From Flavobacterium sp. MK4S-17 (GTDB lineage: Bacteria; Bacteroidota; Bacteroidia; Flavobacteriales; Flavobacteriaceae): DNA of 64,000 nt. Below are positions 34,356 through 42,644 of this stretch, in pieces. Within the stretch, counting starts at the first letter, position 1; each line of letters opens with the position of its first letter. The stretch covers positions 1 to 64,000 of the forward strand of contig NZ_WWEP01000014.1 of assembly GCF_009848495.1 (NCBI RefSeq), in the 5' to 3' direction. The translations under genes and the position numbers were made by a program. The notes beneath the pieces were generated by a model. It saw only the letters and a program-made list of their open reading frames with translations, ran no database searches and was not told the origin of the DNA.

Positions 34356-35555
34356 TTAAAAAATCCTGTATCCTAATATTATGCCGACAGAACTTAGATT
34401 AGCTTCCCAGCCAATCTCATTTTCCAAAGGATTATCATTAAAGGCATATCTTACTTCAGCACTGTATCTTTTATAATTATAGCCTGCACCAATAACAAAT
34501 GTAGAAGTTTGCCTTAAGTCAATCGTAACAGAATCGTAATAACTTAATTTCGAGTCATTAATGGCAAAAGACATAGCAAAAGCAATATCAAGAAATAATT
34601 TCGATTGATCATTTAAATACATATAATGCCGGGCACCAATAGGAAGTTGTATAAATGTATAATTCATTTCTAAGTCATATGGCCCAACGTTACCTTTATT
34701 TTTATACTGCTGAAAATTTGGATCGATAAATAAAGACCATTTATTTCGGTTATAAGGCAATACATACTCCAGTTCTGCCCCAAGCCTGAATATTGTTTTA
34801 TCGCTAAACTCTAAACTTTTAAACAGTGCAAGCTCATTAGAAACTTTAAATGTTGCGAAATTTATACCGGGAGTAATTTTTAAATGCAGGCTGCCTTTGT
34901 TTTGCGTTGCAGTAAAATCCTTAAATAAATCATCATTAGTATTGTACTCTACAAAAATTTTCACCAAGTCATCTTTTTTATAGCTGATTTTTATAAATCT
35001 TTCTATGTTAGAAATCTTGTCCTTCATATTATTGTAAAGCTGTTCCTGGAAAGCATTGTTGTCTTTTTTTATACTACCGTTACTATTGTAAACTGTTTCG
35101 CCTTTAATCTTATACTTCCTGTATACTAATTGTTCAGGTTTACTATGATCACTCTTACTGAAAAAATATCTCATTAACTTACCATCTTCATATTGATATA
35201 AGTTAAGGCTGCCTTCAACTAAAACTTTAAGGAATAATGTTTCCTTTTTCCATTCCGGTTCGGGAGAACTCATAACAGTTACATTACTACTCGGTCGATC
35301 AATATCTACATTAAATCTTAAAAATTTGTGTGATTCTACGCTAAATTCTTTTACGGTTTTTATTGTATTAATCTTTGGTTCATCATTTTCGTTTAATTTA
35401 TAGCTAAATTCTGTAGGTGTATTTTTCCATCCTGTATTCTTTATAAGGCATTCTGTTTTATTGCCGCTATTGTCAATAAAATACCCTGGCTGATATGTAA
35501 TTTGTGAAATGGCTGTGAAACTTGTAAATAACAGTAATAGTAATAACTTTTTCAT
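34356..35555 (-). CDS. Outer-membrane beta-barrel protein, hypothetical
   Basis: 399-aa protein with a signal peptide (MKKLLLLLLFTSFTAISQ). Residues ~20-200 form a soluble region that begins ITYQPGYFIDNSGNKTECLIKN, a stretch common in flavobacterial proteins of unknown role. From about 220 the sequence shows alternating strands with glycine and aromatic residues (LRLGAELEYVLPYNR-like; IQLPIGARHYMYLN; FVIGAGYNYKRYSAEVRYAFND; GIILGYRIF) and ends in Phe, as expected for an outer-membrane barrel. No named family is recognised. It is divergent from the TonB receptor gene. Confidence 0.72.
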   Translation of the reverse strand: MKKLLLLLLFTSFTAISQITYQPGYFIDNSGNKTECLIKNTGWKNTPTEFSYKLNENDEPKINTIKTVKEFSVESHKFLRFNVDIDRPSSNVTVMSSPEPEWKKETLFLKVLVEGSLNLYQYEDGKLMRYFFSKSDHSKPEQLVYRKYKIKGETVYNSNGSIKKDNNAFQEQLYNNMKDKISNIERFIKISYKKDDLVKIFVEYNTNDDLFKDFTATQNKGSLHLKITPGINFATFKVSNELALFKSLEFSDKTIFRLGAELEYVLPYNRNKWSLFIDPNFQQYKNKGNVGPYDLEMNYTFIQLPIGARHYMYLNDQSKLFLDIAFAMSFAINDSKLSYYDSVTIDLRQTSTFVIGAGYNYKRYSAEVRYAFNDNPLENEIGWEANLSSVGIILGYRIF

Positions 35556-35681
35556 TTGTAGGTTAATTTGTTTTATTGGTAATTATGTTTAAAATTAAAA
35601 TTGTATTGGTTTTAGTAGCATTGATTTATGTATTGATATATCTATGATTTTTGTTTGGCGGGCTAAAATAAAATTTTTATT

Positions 35682-35753
35682 TCAATTCATCCTGTTCATT
35701 CTACAATTGGGTAATTTTTTTTATTATTCGTTTACAGGTTACTGCAACTTTGT
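35682..35753 (+). promoter_or_regulatory. LytTR-type operator and promoter of the TonB-dependent receptor gene
   Basis: Two 9-bp repeats, TCAATTCAT (35682-35690) and ACAATTGGG (35703-35711), lie 12 bp apart. Each fits 8 of 9 positions of the known LytTR-family consensus [TA][AC][CA]GTTN[AG][TG], whose sites occur as pairs with a 12-13-bp spacer. A core promoter TGCAACTTTGT (35743-35753; -7-like CAACTTTG) follows, and the ATG is 21 bases further on. The operon at 39422 has the same arrangement with identical spacing, which is the main support for the call. Confidence 0.65.
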
Positions 35754-35774
35754 CCCAACAAAACCAATACAATT

Positions 35775-36548
35775 ATGAAGCGGACAATTATTTTTCTAAT
35801 ATTATTCCTGGCTTATTCAGCAGCAGCAGCACAAACATTAATTTCGGGCAAGGTTACAGATGAAAAAGGCAATCCGCTGCCTGCAGCCAATATATACCTG
35901 GATGGTACCTATGATGGTACTACATCGGCAGAGGATGGCAGCTTTTCTTTCAAGGCAAGTGTAAAGGGGCAGCAGGTTCTGGTTATAAGTTTCCTCTCTT
36001 TTGAAGAGATAAGGCAGGATATAGTAATTGAAGAGTACCAGCCTAAAACATTTAAAATGCGGGAAAATGTAAATACCCTTGATGCCGTTGTAATATCGGC
36101 TGGTACTTTCCAGACAGGCGATAATACAAAAGTTACTGCATTAAAGCCGCTGGATATTGTAACAACTGCGGGCTCGGCTGGCGATATTATTGCCGCACTG
36201 CAAACATTACCCGGCACACAAACCGTAGGCGAAAGCGGCAGATTATTTGTTAGGGGAGGTGAGGCAGATGAAACACAAACCTTTATAGATGGCATACGGG
36301 TAGCACAGCCTTATGGGGCTGCGGCCAATAACATTCCAACACGTGGGCGCTTTTCTCCTTTTCTTTTTAAGGGAATGACATTTTCTACAGGTGGATATTC
36401 TGCAGAATATGGTGAGGCACTTTCCAGCGTTTTATTGCTTAATACTATAGATGAACCGGTGCAGGAGCAAACCGATATTTCATTAATGACTTTACGAACT
36501 AGGATTGGGGCTTGGCAATACACAAAAATGGGAAAAAAGTTCCCTTAG
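35775..36548 (+). pseudogene. TonB-dependent receptor, N-terminal part (frameshifted)
   Basis: 257 codons encode a signal peptide (MKRTIIFLILFLAY..AAAQ) and a CarboxypepD_reg-like domain (~20-105: LISGKVTDEKGNPLPAANIYLDG). The TonB plug domain follows (~125-235: SAGDIIAALQTLPGTQ, GRLFVRGGEADETQTFIDGI). Normal receptor sequence runs to about SLMTL at codon 240, then changes to an unrelated tail (RTRIGAWQYTKMGKKFP) and a stop. The barrel continues in the +1 frame at 36505. One extra base (or two missing bases) between about 36492 and 36510 explains this. Either the gene is broken in this strain or the base is a sequencing error. Confidence 0.85.
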
Positions 36549-37938
36549 CTTTAATGCTGCATATATTAATCTTGAACCTTACCAGAAGGTAATACAGCAA
36601 AATGTTACATGGCATAAACCGTATCAATCATTATCTGGGGAAACAGTGTATCGTTATAAATTTGCCAATGGTTTGTTTAAGGCTTATGCAGCCTTTGACC
36701 ATGCTGATTTTAGCCTTGATCAGGACGATATCAACCAGCCGGAACCTGTGCGCACAGCTATAACCAATAACAACTTATATGTAAATACTTCCTATAATGG
36801 CATATTGGGTAACCAATGGGCCATAACAACCGGAATGAGTTATGGTTACAGCCATAATGCTATCGGGCTTAACCGCAATGAAGTTACCAATGGAGAGCAC
36901 AGCTCGCACCTTAAGCTGAAATTAAGAAAGAAAATTACAAACCGCTTTAAGCTTTCCTTCGGTGCAGATTATTTTCTAACTGATTTTAACGAAATGTACA
37001 AAGAGCCGCAAGAGTTTGAATTTAAAAGCGGTTACAATAATAATATTGCGGCAGCCTATGCCGAGGCAGATATATTTTTCTCTAAAAAACTGGCTTTAAA
37101 AGCAGGCGTACGCAGTTCCCACTCTGCTATGGTTGGTACTACTACTATAGAACCACGGGCTGCCTTTGCCTATAAATCAGGTTCAAACAGCCAGATTTCG
37201 CTGGCTTATGGTAATTTTTACCAAACTCCAGGGCAGGATTATCTTAAATATTACAATAACCCCAACTATGAAAAAACTGCCCATTATATTTTTAATTACC
37301 TGTACAACACCGATTCATACACATTAAGGGCTGAGGCATACTATAAAGATTACGGCAGCCTTGTAAAATATGATACAGGCACTGCACAATACAACTCTGA
37401 TTTCAGTAATACAGGCATTGGCTATGCAAAAGGTATCGATGTTTTTTGGAGAGACAACAAATCGTTTAAAAATATGGAATACTGGGTATCTTATTCGTTT
37501 ATTGACAGCGAGCGCGATTACCGGAATTATGAATATGGTGCTACGCCATCCTATATTGCTAAACATAATTTTTCTTTGGTTACAAAATACTGGATTCAAA
37601 GCCTTAGGTCTCAGTTGGGTGTAACCTATACCTATAATTCAGGAAGGCCGTACAATAACCCTAATGAGTCGGCTTTTATGAATGGAAAAACAAAAAGCTA
37701 TAATAATCTTAGCCTTAGCTGGGCATGGCTGGTAAGCCAGCAAAAAATATTATACCTGTCCGTTTCAAATATTGCAGGCTCCGATAATATATTTGGCTAC
37801 AACTATGCCAGCACTCCTGGCCCTGATGGTACTTTTGCGCGCCAGCCCATAACACAGGCTGCCGACCGTTTTGTTTTTATTGGCTTTTTCTGGACAATAA
37901 GCGACAACAAAAAAACAAACCAACTGCAAAATCTGTAA
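36505..37938 (+). pseudogene. TonB-dependent receptor, C-terminal barrel part (frameshifted)
   Basis: This frame continues the receptor barrel without a signal peptide or plug: GLGNTQKWEKSSLSFNAAYINLEPY picks up where the first part breaks off. Repeated outer-membrane strands follow (LALKAGVRSSHS, ISLAYGNFYQTPGQDYLKYY, YWVSYSFIDSERDYRNY, LGVTYTYNSGRPYNNP), with a C-terminal region ending near FIGFFWTISDNKKTN. The apparent TTG start at 36505 is simply where the frame becomes open; in frame, GAACTAGGATTG just before it also reads as sensible receptor sequence. Joined, the two parts give a receptor of about 720 residues, a usual size. Confidence 0.85.
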
Positions 37939-38003
37939 TTTATGTATTTGGGTATTATAGGTTAGTTAACAAATACTGGCACAGTTACTGTATTATTGGC
38001 AGT

Positions 38004-39140
38004 GTGAAAAAGAAAAGTTTAATTTATTTATCAGCGGCTGTAGCTGTGCTATTGCTAACGTTCTCATGCCCCGGTTGTTCAGGTATTTCTAATGCTGTAA
38101 CAAGTGTGGCTGACGCTATAACAAAACCTACTGCAAGAGAAGTTTATAAAAGGGAATTTAAGGAAAATATGATGCTGTATGAGGCATGGATAGAGGCATA
38201 TAACAGTGCTTTAAAGGATAGCCTCAATATTTCGCTTCCTTATGGTGAAAAAGGTACATTTAATCCTTTAAAAGAAACAGCTTATAGTTATAACCTAAAC
38301 CTGCAGGAAGGAGAGGTTTTGGTGACAGAAGTTATTAAAGATTCTTCTCAAAGGGTTTTTATAGACTTATTTCAGGATAATAAAAATGAAAAACGTTCGG
38401 AATTAAATCAGCACAGGCTTGAATTTGCAATACAATCATCAGGTATTTACAAATTAATGATTCAGCCTGAAATAGCTGCCAACAGTAATTTTTTTATAAG
38501 CATAACTAAAAAACCGCAATATAATTTTCCCGTAGCAGGAAAAAGTAACGGGGCTATAGGAAGTTTTTGGGGTATGGAGCGCGAAGGCGGCAAACGCCGC
38601 CACGAAGGCATTGATATTTTTGCACATAAAGGCACACCCGTAGTAGCGGCCACAAATGGAATTATAGGTTTTACGGGAGAAAGGGGCATAGGTGGAAAAC
38701 AGGTTTGGCTTCGCGATGGTATTTTTGGCAAGTTCTTATACTATGCCCATTTGGACAGCATAAATGTACAATCCGGCTTGAGGGTAAAAATGGGCGATAC
38801 GCTGGGATTTGTGGGAAATACAGGAAATGCAAAATTTACCCCGCCACACCTGCATTTTGGAATTTATAAAGCTACAGGTGCAGTTAATCCGCTGCCTTAT
38901 GTTTATAAAGCTGAACAGATACTACCTGAAAATTATCCTGCTGATTTCAAAACTACCTTGCTAAAGGTTAAAAGAACTGCTAATTTAAGGCAGGGGCCTT
39001 CTCTCAACTACTCTGTATTAGGCAGGCTTAATAGTAACAATACAATAATATTACTTGGGCAGCATAAAGAGTGGCTGCATATAATTACACCACAAGGCAG
39101 TAAAGCATTTTTACATAAAAGCCTGGTTAATAATAAATAA
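38004..39140 (+). CDS. M23 family peptidoglycan endopeptidase with SH3 domain, probable lipoprotein
   Basis: 378-aa cell-envelope protein. It starts with GTG at 38004, giving MKKKSLIYLSAAVAVLLLTFSCPG, a probable lipoprotein signal with Cys22. Residues ~185-300 are a peptidase M23 (LytM) domain with Zn ligands in RHEGIDIFAH and PHLHFGIY and the intermediate YYAHLD. The C-terminal ~65 residues form an SH3b domain (KRTANLRQGPSLNYSVLGRL). The family cleaves peptide cross-bridges in peptidoglycan. It lies 65 bases after the receptor gene with no obvious promoter, so it may be read through from that promoter. Confidence 0.88.
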   Translation: MKKKSLIYLSAAVAVLLLTFSCPGCSGISNAVTSVADAITKPTAREVYKREFKENMMLYEAWIEAYNSALKDSLNISLPYGEKGTFNPLKETAYSYNLNLQEGEVLVTEVIKDSSQRVFIDLFQDNKNEKRSELNQHRLEFAIQSSGIYKLMIQPEIAANSNFFISITKKPQYNFPVAGKSNGAIGSFWGMEREGGKRRHEGIDIFAHKGTPVVAATNGIIGFTGERGIGGKQVWLRDGIFGKFLYYAHLDSINVQSGLRVKMGDTLGFVGNTGNAKFTPPHLHFGIYKATGAVNPLPYVYKAEQILPENYPADFKTTLLKVKRTANLRQGPSLNYSVLGRLNSNNTIILLGQHKEWLHIITPQGSKAFLHKSLVNNK

Positions 39141-39314
39141 TGTATTTCCTTTACTTTAACCTTATTCAAAGTTGTATGGTTAGCAAGTATTCTTCCCTCC
39201 GTTTAATTAGTTTTATAAAATCATATTTCCGGCATTATTAGTGAAATATCATTTTTAACTCCCTGCTTTATAAGAGCCTTGATACTATAATTTTAAAATA
39301 CTTTATCTTTTTTT

Positions 39315-39386
39315 ACAGCTCATCCGTAAAAATCTACAGTTCGGTAAAACACTTTTTTAAAGGAGTTGTTTATGGTGCAACTTTGT
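39315..39386 (+). promoter_or_regulatory. LytTR-type operator and promoter of the 2TM/LytTR operon
   Basis: ACAGCTCAT (39315-39323; 8 of 9 consensus positions) and ACAGTTCGG (39336-39344; full match to [TA][AC][CA]GTTN[AG][TG]) are 12 bp apart, the classical LytTR spacing. TGCAACTTTGT (39376-39386) is the core promoter. Positions 39320-39386 align without gaps to 35687-35753 upstream of the TonB receptor: TCATCC, N7, TCTACA[AG]TT[GC]GGTAA, N28, TGCAACTTTGT. The operon ends with a LytTR regulator gene, so autoregulation is likely. The rest of the 281-base gap (39141-39314) holds no gene. Confidence 0.7.
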
Positions 39387-39421
39387 TTCATCAAAATACA
39401 ACAACCTAAAAATTAAATATT

Positions 39422-40048
39422 ATGGTACGAGTTATTACAGCAGTAGTTATTTTTTTTGTGAGCACAATGCTTAACGCGCAATCCCAGTATGAAAGCGGAA
39501 TGCAAAAAGCATTTTCATTATGGACTGAAGGCAAGCCCGCCGAAGCTTCGGCTATGTTTGAAAGGATAGGGGCAGCGGAGAAGGACAACTGGCTCCCACA
39601 ATATTATGTGGCACTTGTTAATACCACGCAGGCATTTACAACTAAAGACAAAGAAAAAGTTAATGCGCTTTTAAGCAAAGCACAGCAAGCGCAGGAAAAA
39701 GCTGAAGCACTTTCTTCCGGCAACCCGGAGCTTATGGTAATGCAGGCAATGATACATACGGCATGGATTGCTTTTGACCCTATGACAAACGGAATGAAAC
39801 TTTCGGGTACTGTAAACGGGCTTTATGCAAAAGCAATGCAAGTAGCCCCTGATAACCCGAGGGTAGTATTGAGTAAAGCTGAATTTGATATGGGTTCGGC
39901 GGCTTATTTTGGCACAGATACAAAACCGATGTGTGCTGAGGTTGAACGTGCTGTTGAACTTTTTGCTACCTTTAAACCTGAATCTCCCTTTCATCCTCAA
40001 TGGGGGCTGGACAGGGCAAAGCAAGTACTTGAAAATTGTAAAAAATAA
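39422..40048 (+). CDS. Secreted/periplasmic TPR-like protein, first gene of the 2TM/LytTR operon
   Basis: 208-aa protein with a signal peptide (MVRVITAVVIFFVST..NAQ). The mature part is helical: SQYESGMQKAFSLWTEGKPAEASAMFERIG at the start and LYAKAMQVAPDNPRVVLSKAEFDMG near 135 look like TPR motifs. Two or three Cys residues lie near the C-terminus (PMCAEVERAV, LENCKK). No enzymatic motif is seen. It is six bases upstream of the histidine kinase gene and follows the LytTR-type promoter, so it belongs to the same operon. It may be an envelope partner of the sensor; that is inference. Confidence 0.8.
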   Translation: MVRVITAVVIFFVSTMLNAQSQYESGMQKAFSLWTEGKPAEASAMFERIGAAEKDNWLPQYYVALVNTTQAFTTKDKEKVNALLSKAQQAQEKAEALSSGNPELMVMQAMIHTAWIAFDPMTNGMKLSGTVNGLYAKAMQVAPDNPRVVLSKAEFDMGSAAYFGTDTKPMCAEVERAVELFATFKPESPFHPQWGLDRAKQVLENCKK

Positions 40049-40054
40049 TACGCT

Positions 40055-41401
40055 TTGAAAACTTATATCAGGGAAATATTCCGTTCGCTAATAGCAGGTA
40101 CACTTTTGTTCCTGACAGTAGTACTGGTTTTTACAGTATTAGGCAAAATAAACTGGGAAACTTTTAGCCTGGCCGAATGGTATGCCGAATTCATGTTGTT
40201 TGCAATACCGATATTTTTGGCTAATTCACTGGTGTTTATAAAGCTGGACAGGGTATTCGGTACGGGAAATATGTCGTTAAAAAGAGTTGCCATAGGCTTT
40301 GTGGCTTCAGGCATGGTAACTATGATTTTAGTTTTTTTGCTGTTGCTGCTGCACTCACTTTTTATTGAAGGCAATACAATACAGGCTTTTTTTGCTGCGC
40401 ACAGCCTTGGCAATTACAGGTTTACCTTATTGCTTACCCTTATTGTTAATACAATAGTCCATATATTTTACTTTTACAGGAGGTATCAGGAAAACCGTGT
40501 AAAAGCGCAAAAAATAGTGGCGGGTGTTGCTTCGGCACAGTTTGAATCGCTTAAAAACCAGATAGACCCTCACTTTCTTTTTAACAGCCTTAATGTGTTA
40601 AGCTCGCTGATAGAAGAAAATCCGGAAAGTGCACAGCGTTTTACAACGTCGCTTTCCAAAGTGTACCGTTATGTGCTGGAACAGCGGGATAAAGAACTGG
40701 TAAGCGTACAGGAGGAACTGGCTTTTGCTAAAACCTATATGAATCTGCTAAAAATGCGTTTTGAAAATAGTATTTCTTTTGAAATCCCACAGGATTTTAA
40801 TAATCAGGAGGCCAGGGTAGTACCACTGTCTTTACAACTGCTCCTTGAAAATACTATAAAGCATAATGTTGTCAGCCAGCAACGCCCGCTTCATATAAGG
40901 ATATTTGAAGAAAAAGGTTACCTGGTGGTACAAAATGACCTCCAGAAAAAAGAAGTGTTACAGGACAGGAAAGGTGTAGGGCTTCAAAATATAGTAAGCC
41001 GGTATGCAATATTAACCAGCAGGAATGTGCTGGTAGAACAAACAGAAAAACATTTTACAGTGAAATTACCAATTTTAACTAAACAAGTAAGTATAATGGA
41101 AACACAAATAAATACAGATAAAGAAAGTGCTTATTACAAAGCACAGAAAAAAGTGGAAGAAATAAAAGGTTTTTACGGTAACCTGACATCCTATGTAGTA
41201 GTGATTTTAGGGCTTATGGTACTTAACCTTTATACCAGCGCAGAGCATTTATGGTTTATTTATCCTGCTATTGGCTGGGGTGTAGGGGTTATAATACATG
41301 GAATGAGCGTGTTTAACTATATGCCGTTTGCCGGCCGGGACTGGGAGGAAAGAAAAATACGCGAGTACATGGAAAAAGAGAAAAATAATAAATGGGACTA
41401 G
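40055..41401 (+). CDS. LytS-type sensor histidine kinase fused to a 2TM domain
   Basis: 448-aa inner-membrane sensor kinase. It starts with TTG at 40055, six bases after the previous stop. Four transmembrane segments (~12-145) precede a His_kinase (LytS-type) domain: phospho-acceptor His173 in QIDPHFLFNSLN, LLLENTIKHN (~263-272) as N-box, and KGVGLQNIVSRY as G-box. The kinase ends near 345. Residues 348-448 form a 2TM module: YYKAQKKVEEIKGFYGNL, two membrane segments, then GWGVGVIIHGMSVF and RDWEERKIREYM. Met348 (ATG 41096) lies exactly at the join, as if a separate 2TM gene had been fused; it could also be an internal start. Confidence 0.9.
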   Translation: MKTYIREIFRSLIAGTLLFLTVVLVFTVLGKINWETFSLAEWYAEFMLFAIPIFLANSLVFIKLDRVFGTGNMSLKRVAIGFVASGMVTMILVFLLLLLHSLFIEGNTIQAFFAAHSLGNYRFTLLLTLIVNTIVHIFYFYRRYQENRVKAQKIVAGVASAQFESLKNQIDPHFLFNSLNVLSSLIEENPESAQRFTTSLSKVYRYVLEQRDKELVSVQEELAFAKTYMNLLKMRFENSISFEIPQDFNNQEARVVPLSLQLLLENTIKHNVVSQQRPLHIRIFEEKGYLVVQNDLQKKEVLQDRKGVGLQNIVSRYAILTSRNVLVEQTEKHFTVKLPILTKQVSIMETQINTDKESAYYKAQKKVEEIKGFYGNLTSYVVVILGLMVLNLYTSAEHLWFIYPAIGWGVGVIIHGMSVFNYMPFAGRDWEERKIREYMEKEKNNKWD

Positions 41402-41404
41402 AGC

Positions 41405-41698
41405 ATGGATTATAATAAAGTTGCCTATGACAGGGCCAGAAAAAAGGTAAAGGAAATCAAACATTTTTACATTAACCTTAGTCTTTACCTAACCATTATT
41501 CCTGTACTTGTGTTTATAAACCTCTATTTAACACCCGAAGCCTACTGGTTTCAGTTTCCAATGTTAGGTTGGGGCACCGGTGTGGCTGTACATGGTATGT
41601 CAGCACATAATTATATTCCTTTTTTAGGGAAAAACTGGGAAGAGAAAAAATTAAAGGAATTGATTGACAAGGAAATTCAGAAAAGAAATTACTTATGA
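41405..41698 (+). CDS. 2TM domain protein
   Basis: 97-aa small membrane protein made of one 2TM module (PF13239 type): basic helix YDRARKKVKEIKHFYINL, membrane helix, short turn, second helix with GWGTGVAVHGMSAHNYIPF, and charged end KNWEEKKLKELIDKE. It begins three bases after the kinase stop and overlaps the next gene by four bases (ATGA). Its near identity of layout with the kinase tail suggests it could pair with the kinase in the membrane. The function of the 2TM domain is not established. Confidence 0.88.
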   Translation: MDYNKVAYDRARKKVKEIKHFYINLSLYLTIIPVLVFINLYLTPEAYWFQFPMLGWGTGVAVHGMSAHNYIPFLGKNWEEKKLKELIDKEIQKRNYL

Positions 41699-42297
41699 AA
41701 GATAATACTACACAAAAAGCTTATAAAGAAGCAAGGAAAAAAGTGAAAGCTATAAGGGGTTTTTATTTTAACCTGTTAGTATATATTGCTGCTCATTTAG
41801 TATTTATATATTTTAATTTAATTTATAACCTTCAGTTTAATTGGTTCTGGTATTCTATACTATTATGGGGAATAGGAATGGCGGTGTATGGTATGATAGT
41901 ATTTGACAGTATGCCATTTATGAAAAGAAACTGGGAAGAACAAAAATTAAGAGAGCTGATTGGTAATAAGGAAGAGAAAAAAGGAAACGATGCTGAAGGG
42001 CAATTGAATGAACAAATACTGTACAATCGCGCAAAAAAGAAAATCCATGCCTTAAGAAATTTTTACAGGCACCTTACAGCTTATATAGTGGTTATTATTC
42101 TTTTACTGGTACTACTGTGGGTAGGGTTTCAAAAAAAGCAGGACTTATTTATTTATATTGCTTATGGTGCTGCTTTTGGCTGGAGTATAGGATTGCTAAT
42201 ACATATTTTTAAGGTATTTGGAGTTTCATTCCTTATGGGTAAAAATTGGGAAGAACTAAAACTTATAGAGCTAATACAGGAAGAAAATAAAAAATAA
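41695..42297 (+). CDS. Tandem 2TM domain protein (two modules)
   Basis: 200-aa protein with two consecutive 2TM modules. The first (1-~98) has YKEARKKVKAIRGFYFNL, two membrane segments and RNWEEQKLRELIG. The second (~103-200) has YNRAKKKIHALRNFYRHL, two membrane segments and KNWEELKLIELIQEE. In the second module the usual IHGM motif reads IHIFKVF. It overlaps the previous gene by four bases and is followed after four bases by another 2TM gene. Four membrane segments are predicted in total. Partner binding is inference. Confidence 0.87.
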   Translation: MKDNTTQKAYKEARKKVKAIRGFYFNLLVYIAAHLVFIYFNLIYNLQFNWFWYSILLWGIGMAVYGMIVFDSMPFMKRNWEEQKLRELIGNKEEKKGNDAEGQLNEQILYNRAKKKIHALRNFYRHLTAYIVVIILLLVLLWVGFQKKQDLFIYIAYGAAFGWSIGLLIHIFKVFGVSFLMGKNWEELKLIELIQEENKK

Positions 42298-42301
42298 GGT
42301 C

Positions 42302-42634
42302 ATGAACAATAATACATTAAGGACAGTTGAGGAGCAGCTGCGTTATGACAGGGCAAGGAAAAAAGTAAAGTCTATAAAAGGCTTCTATATGCACTTTACA
42401 GCTTATTTGGTAGTAAACATCATATTATTGCTAATGCACTGGGAAGATATGAAACCGGGAGAAGAATTTTTTACCTTTCAGGCATTCAGTACAGCCATTT
42501 TTTGGGGAATAGGTGTTTTGTTTCATGCTTTGGGAACGTTCAGCAGTAATATTTTACTGGGTAATAACTGGGAAGAAAGGAAGATAAAGGAAATGATGGA
42601 AAGAAATCAGGGCAACCGTACTAAATGGGAGTAA
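42302..42634 (+). CDS. 2TM domain protein
   Basis: 110-aa membrane protein with one 2TM module: YDRARKKVKSIKGFYMHFTAY, first membrane segment, a longer loop (HWEDMKPGEEFFTF), second segment with FWGIGVLFHALGTF, then NNWEERKIKEMMERN. The ATG at 42302 is four bases after the previous stop codon. It is the last 2TM gene before the response regulator and the fifth 2TM module in the operon counting the one on the kinase. Confidence 0.88.
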   Translation: MNNNTLRTVEEQLRYDRARKKVKSIKGFYMHFTAYLVVNIILLLMHWEDMKPGEEFFTFQAFSTAIFWGIGVLFHALGTFSSNILLGNNWEERKIKEMMERNQGNRTKWE

Positions 42635-42644
42635 AATAAGTAAG

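Noticed and set aside
36485-36548. Programmed +1 frameshift in the TonB receptor gene
   Set aside because: I see no slippery sequence, rare-codon pause or hairpin typical of programmed shifting; mutation or sequencing error is simpler.
39141-39314. tRNA or small RNA in the larger intergenic gaps, including this one
   Set aside because: No cloverleaf, CCA end or recognisable RNA motif was found in the gaps at 81-430, 8187-8330 or 39141-39314.
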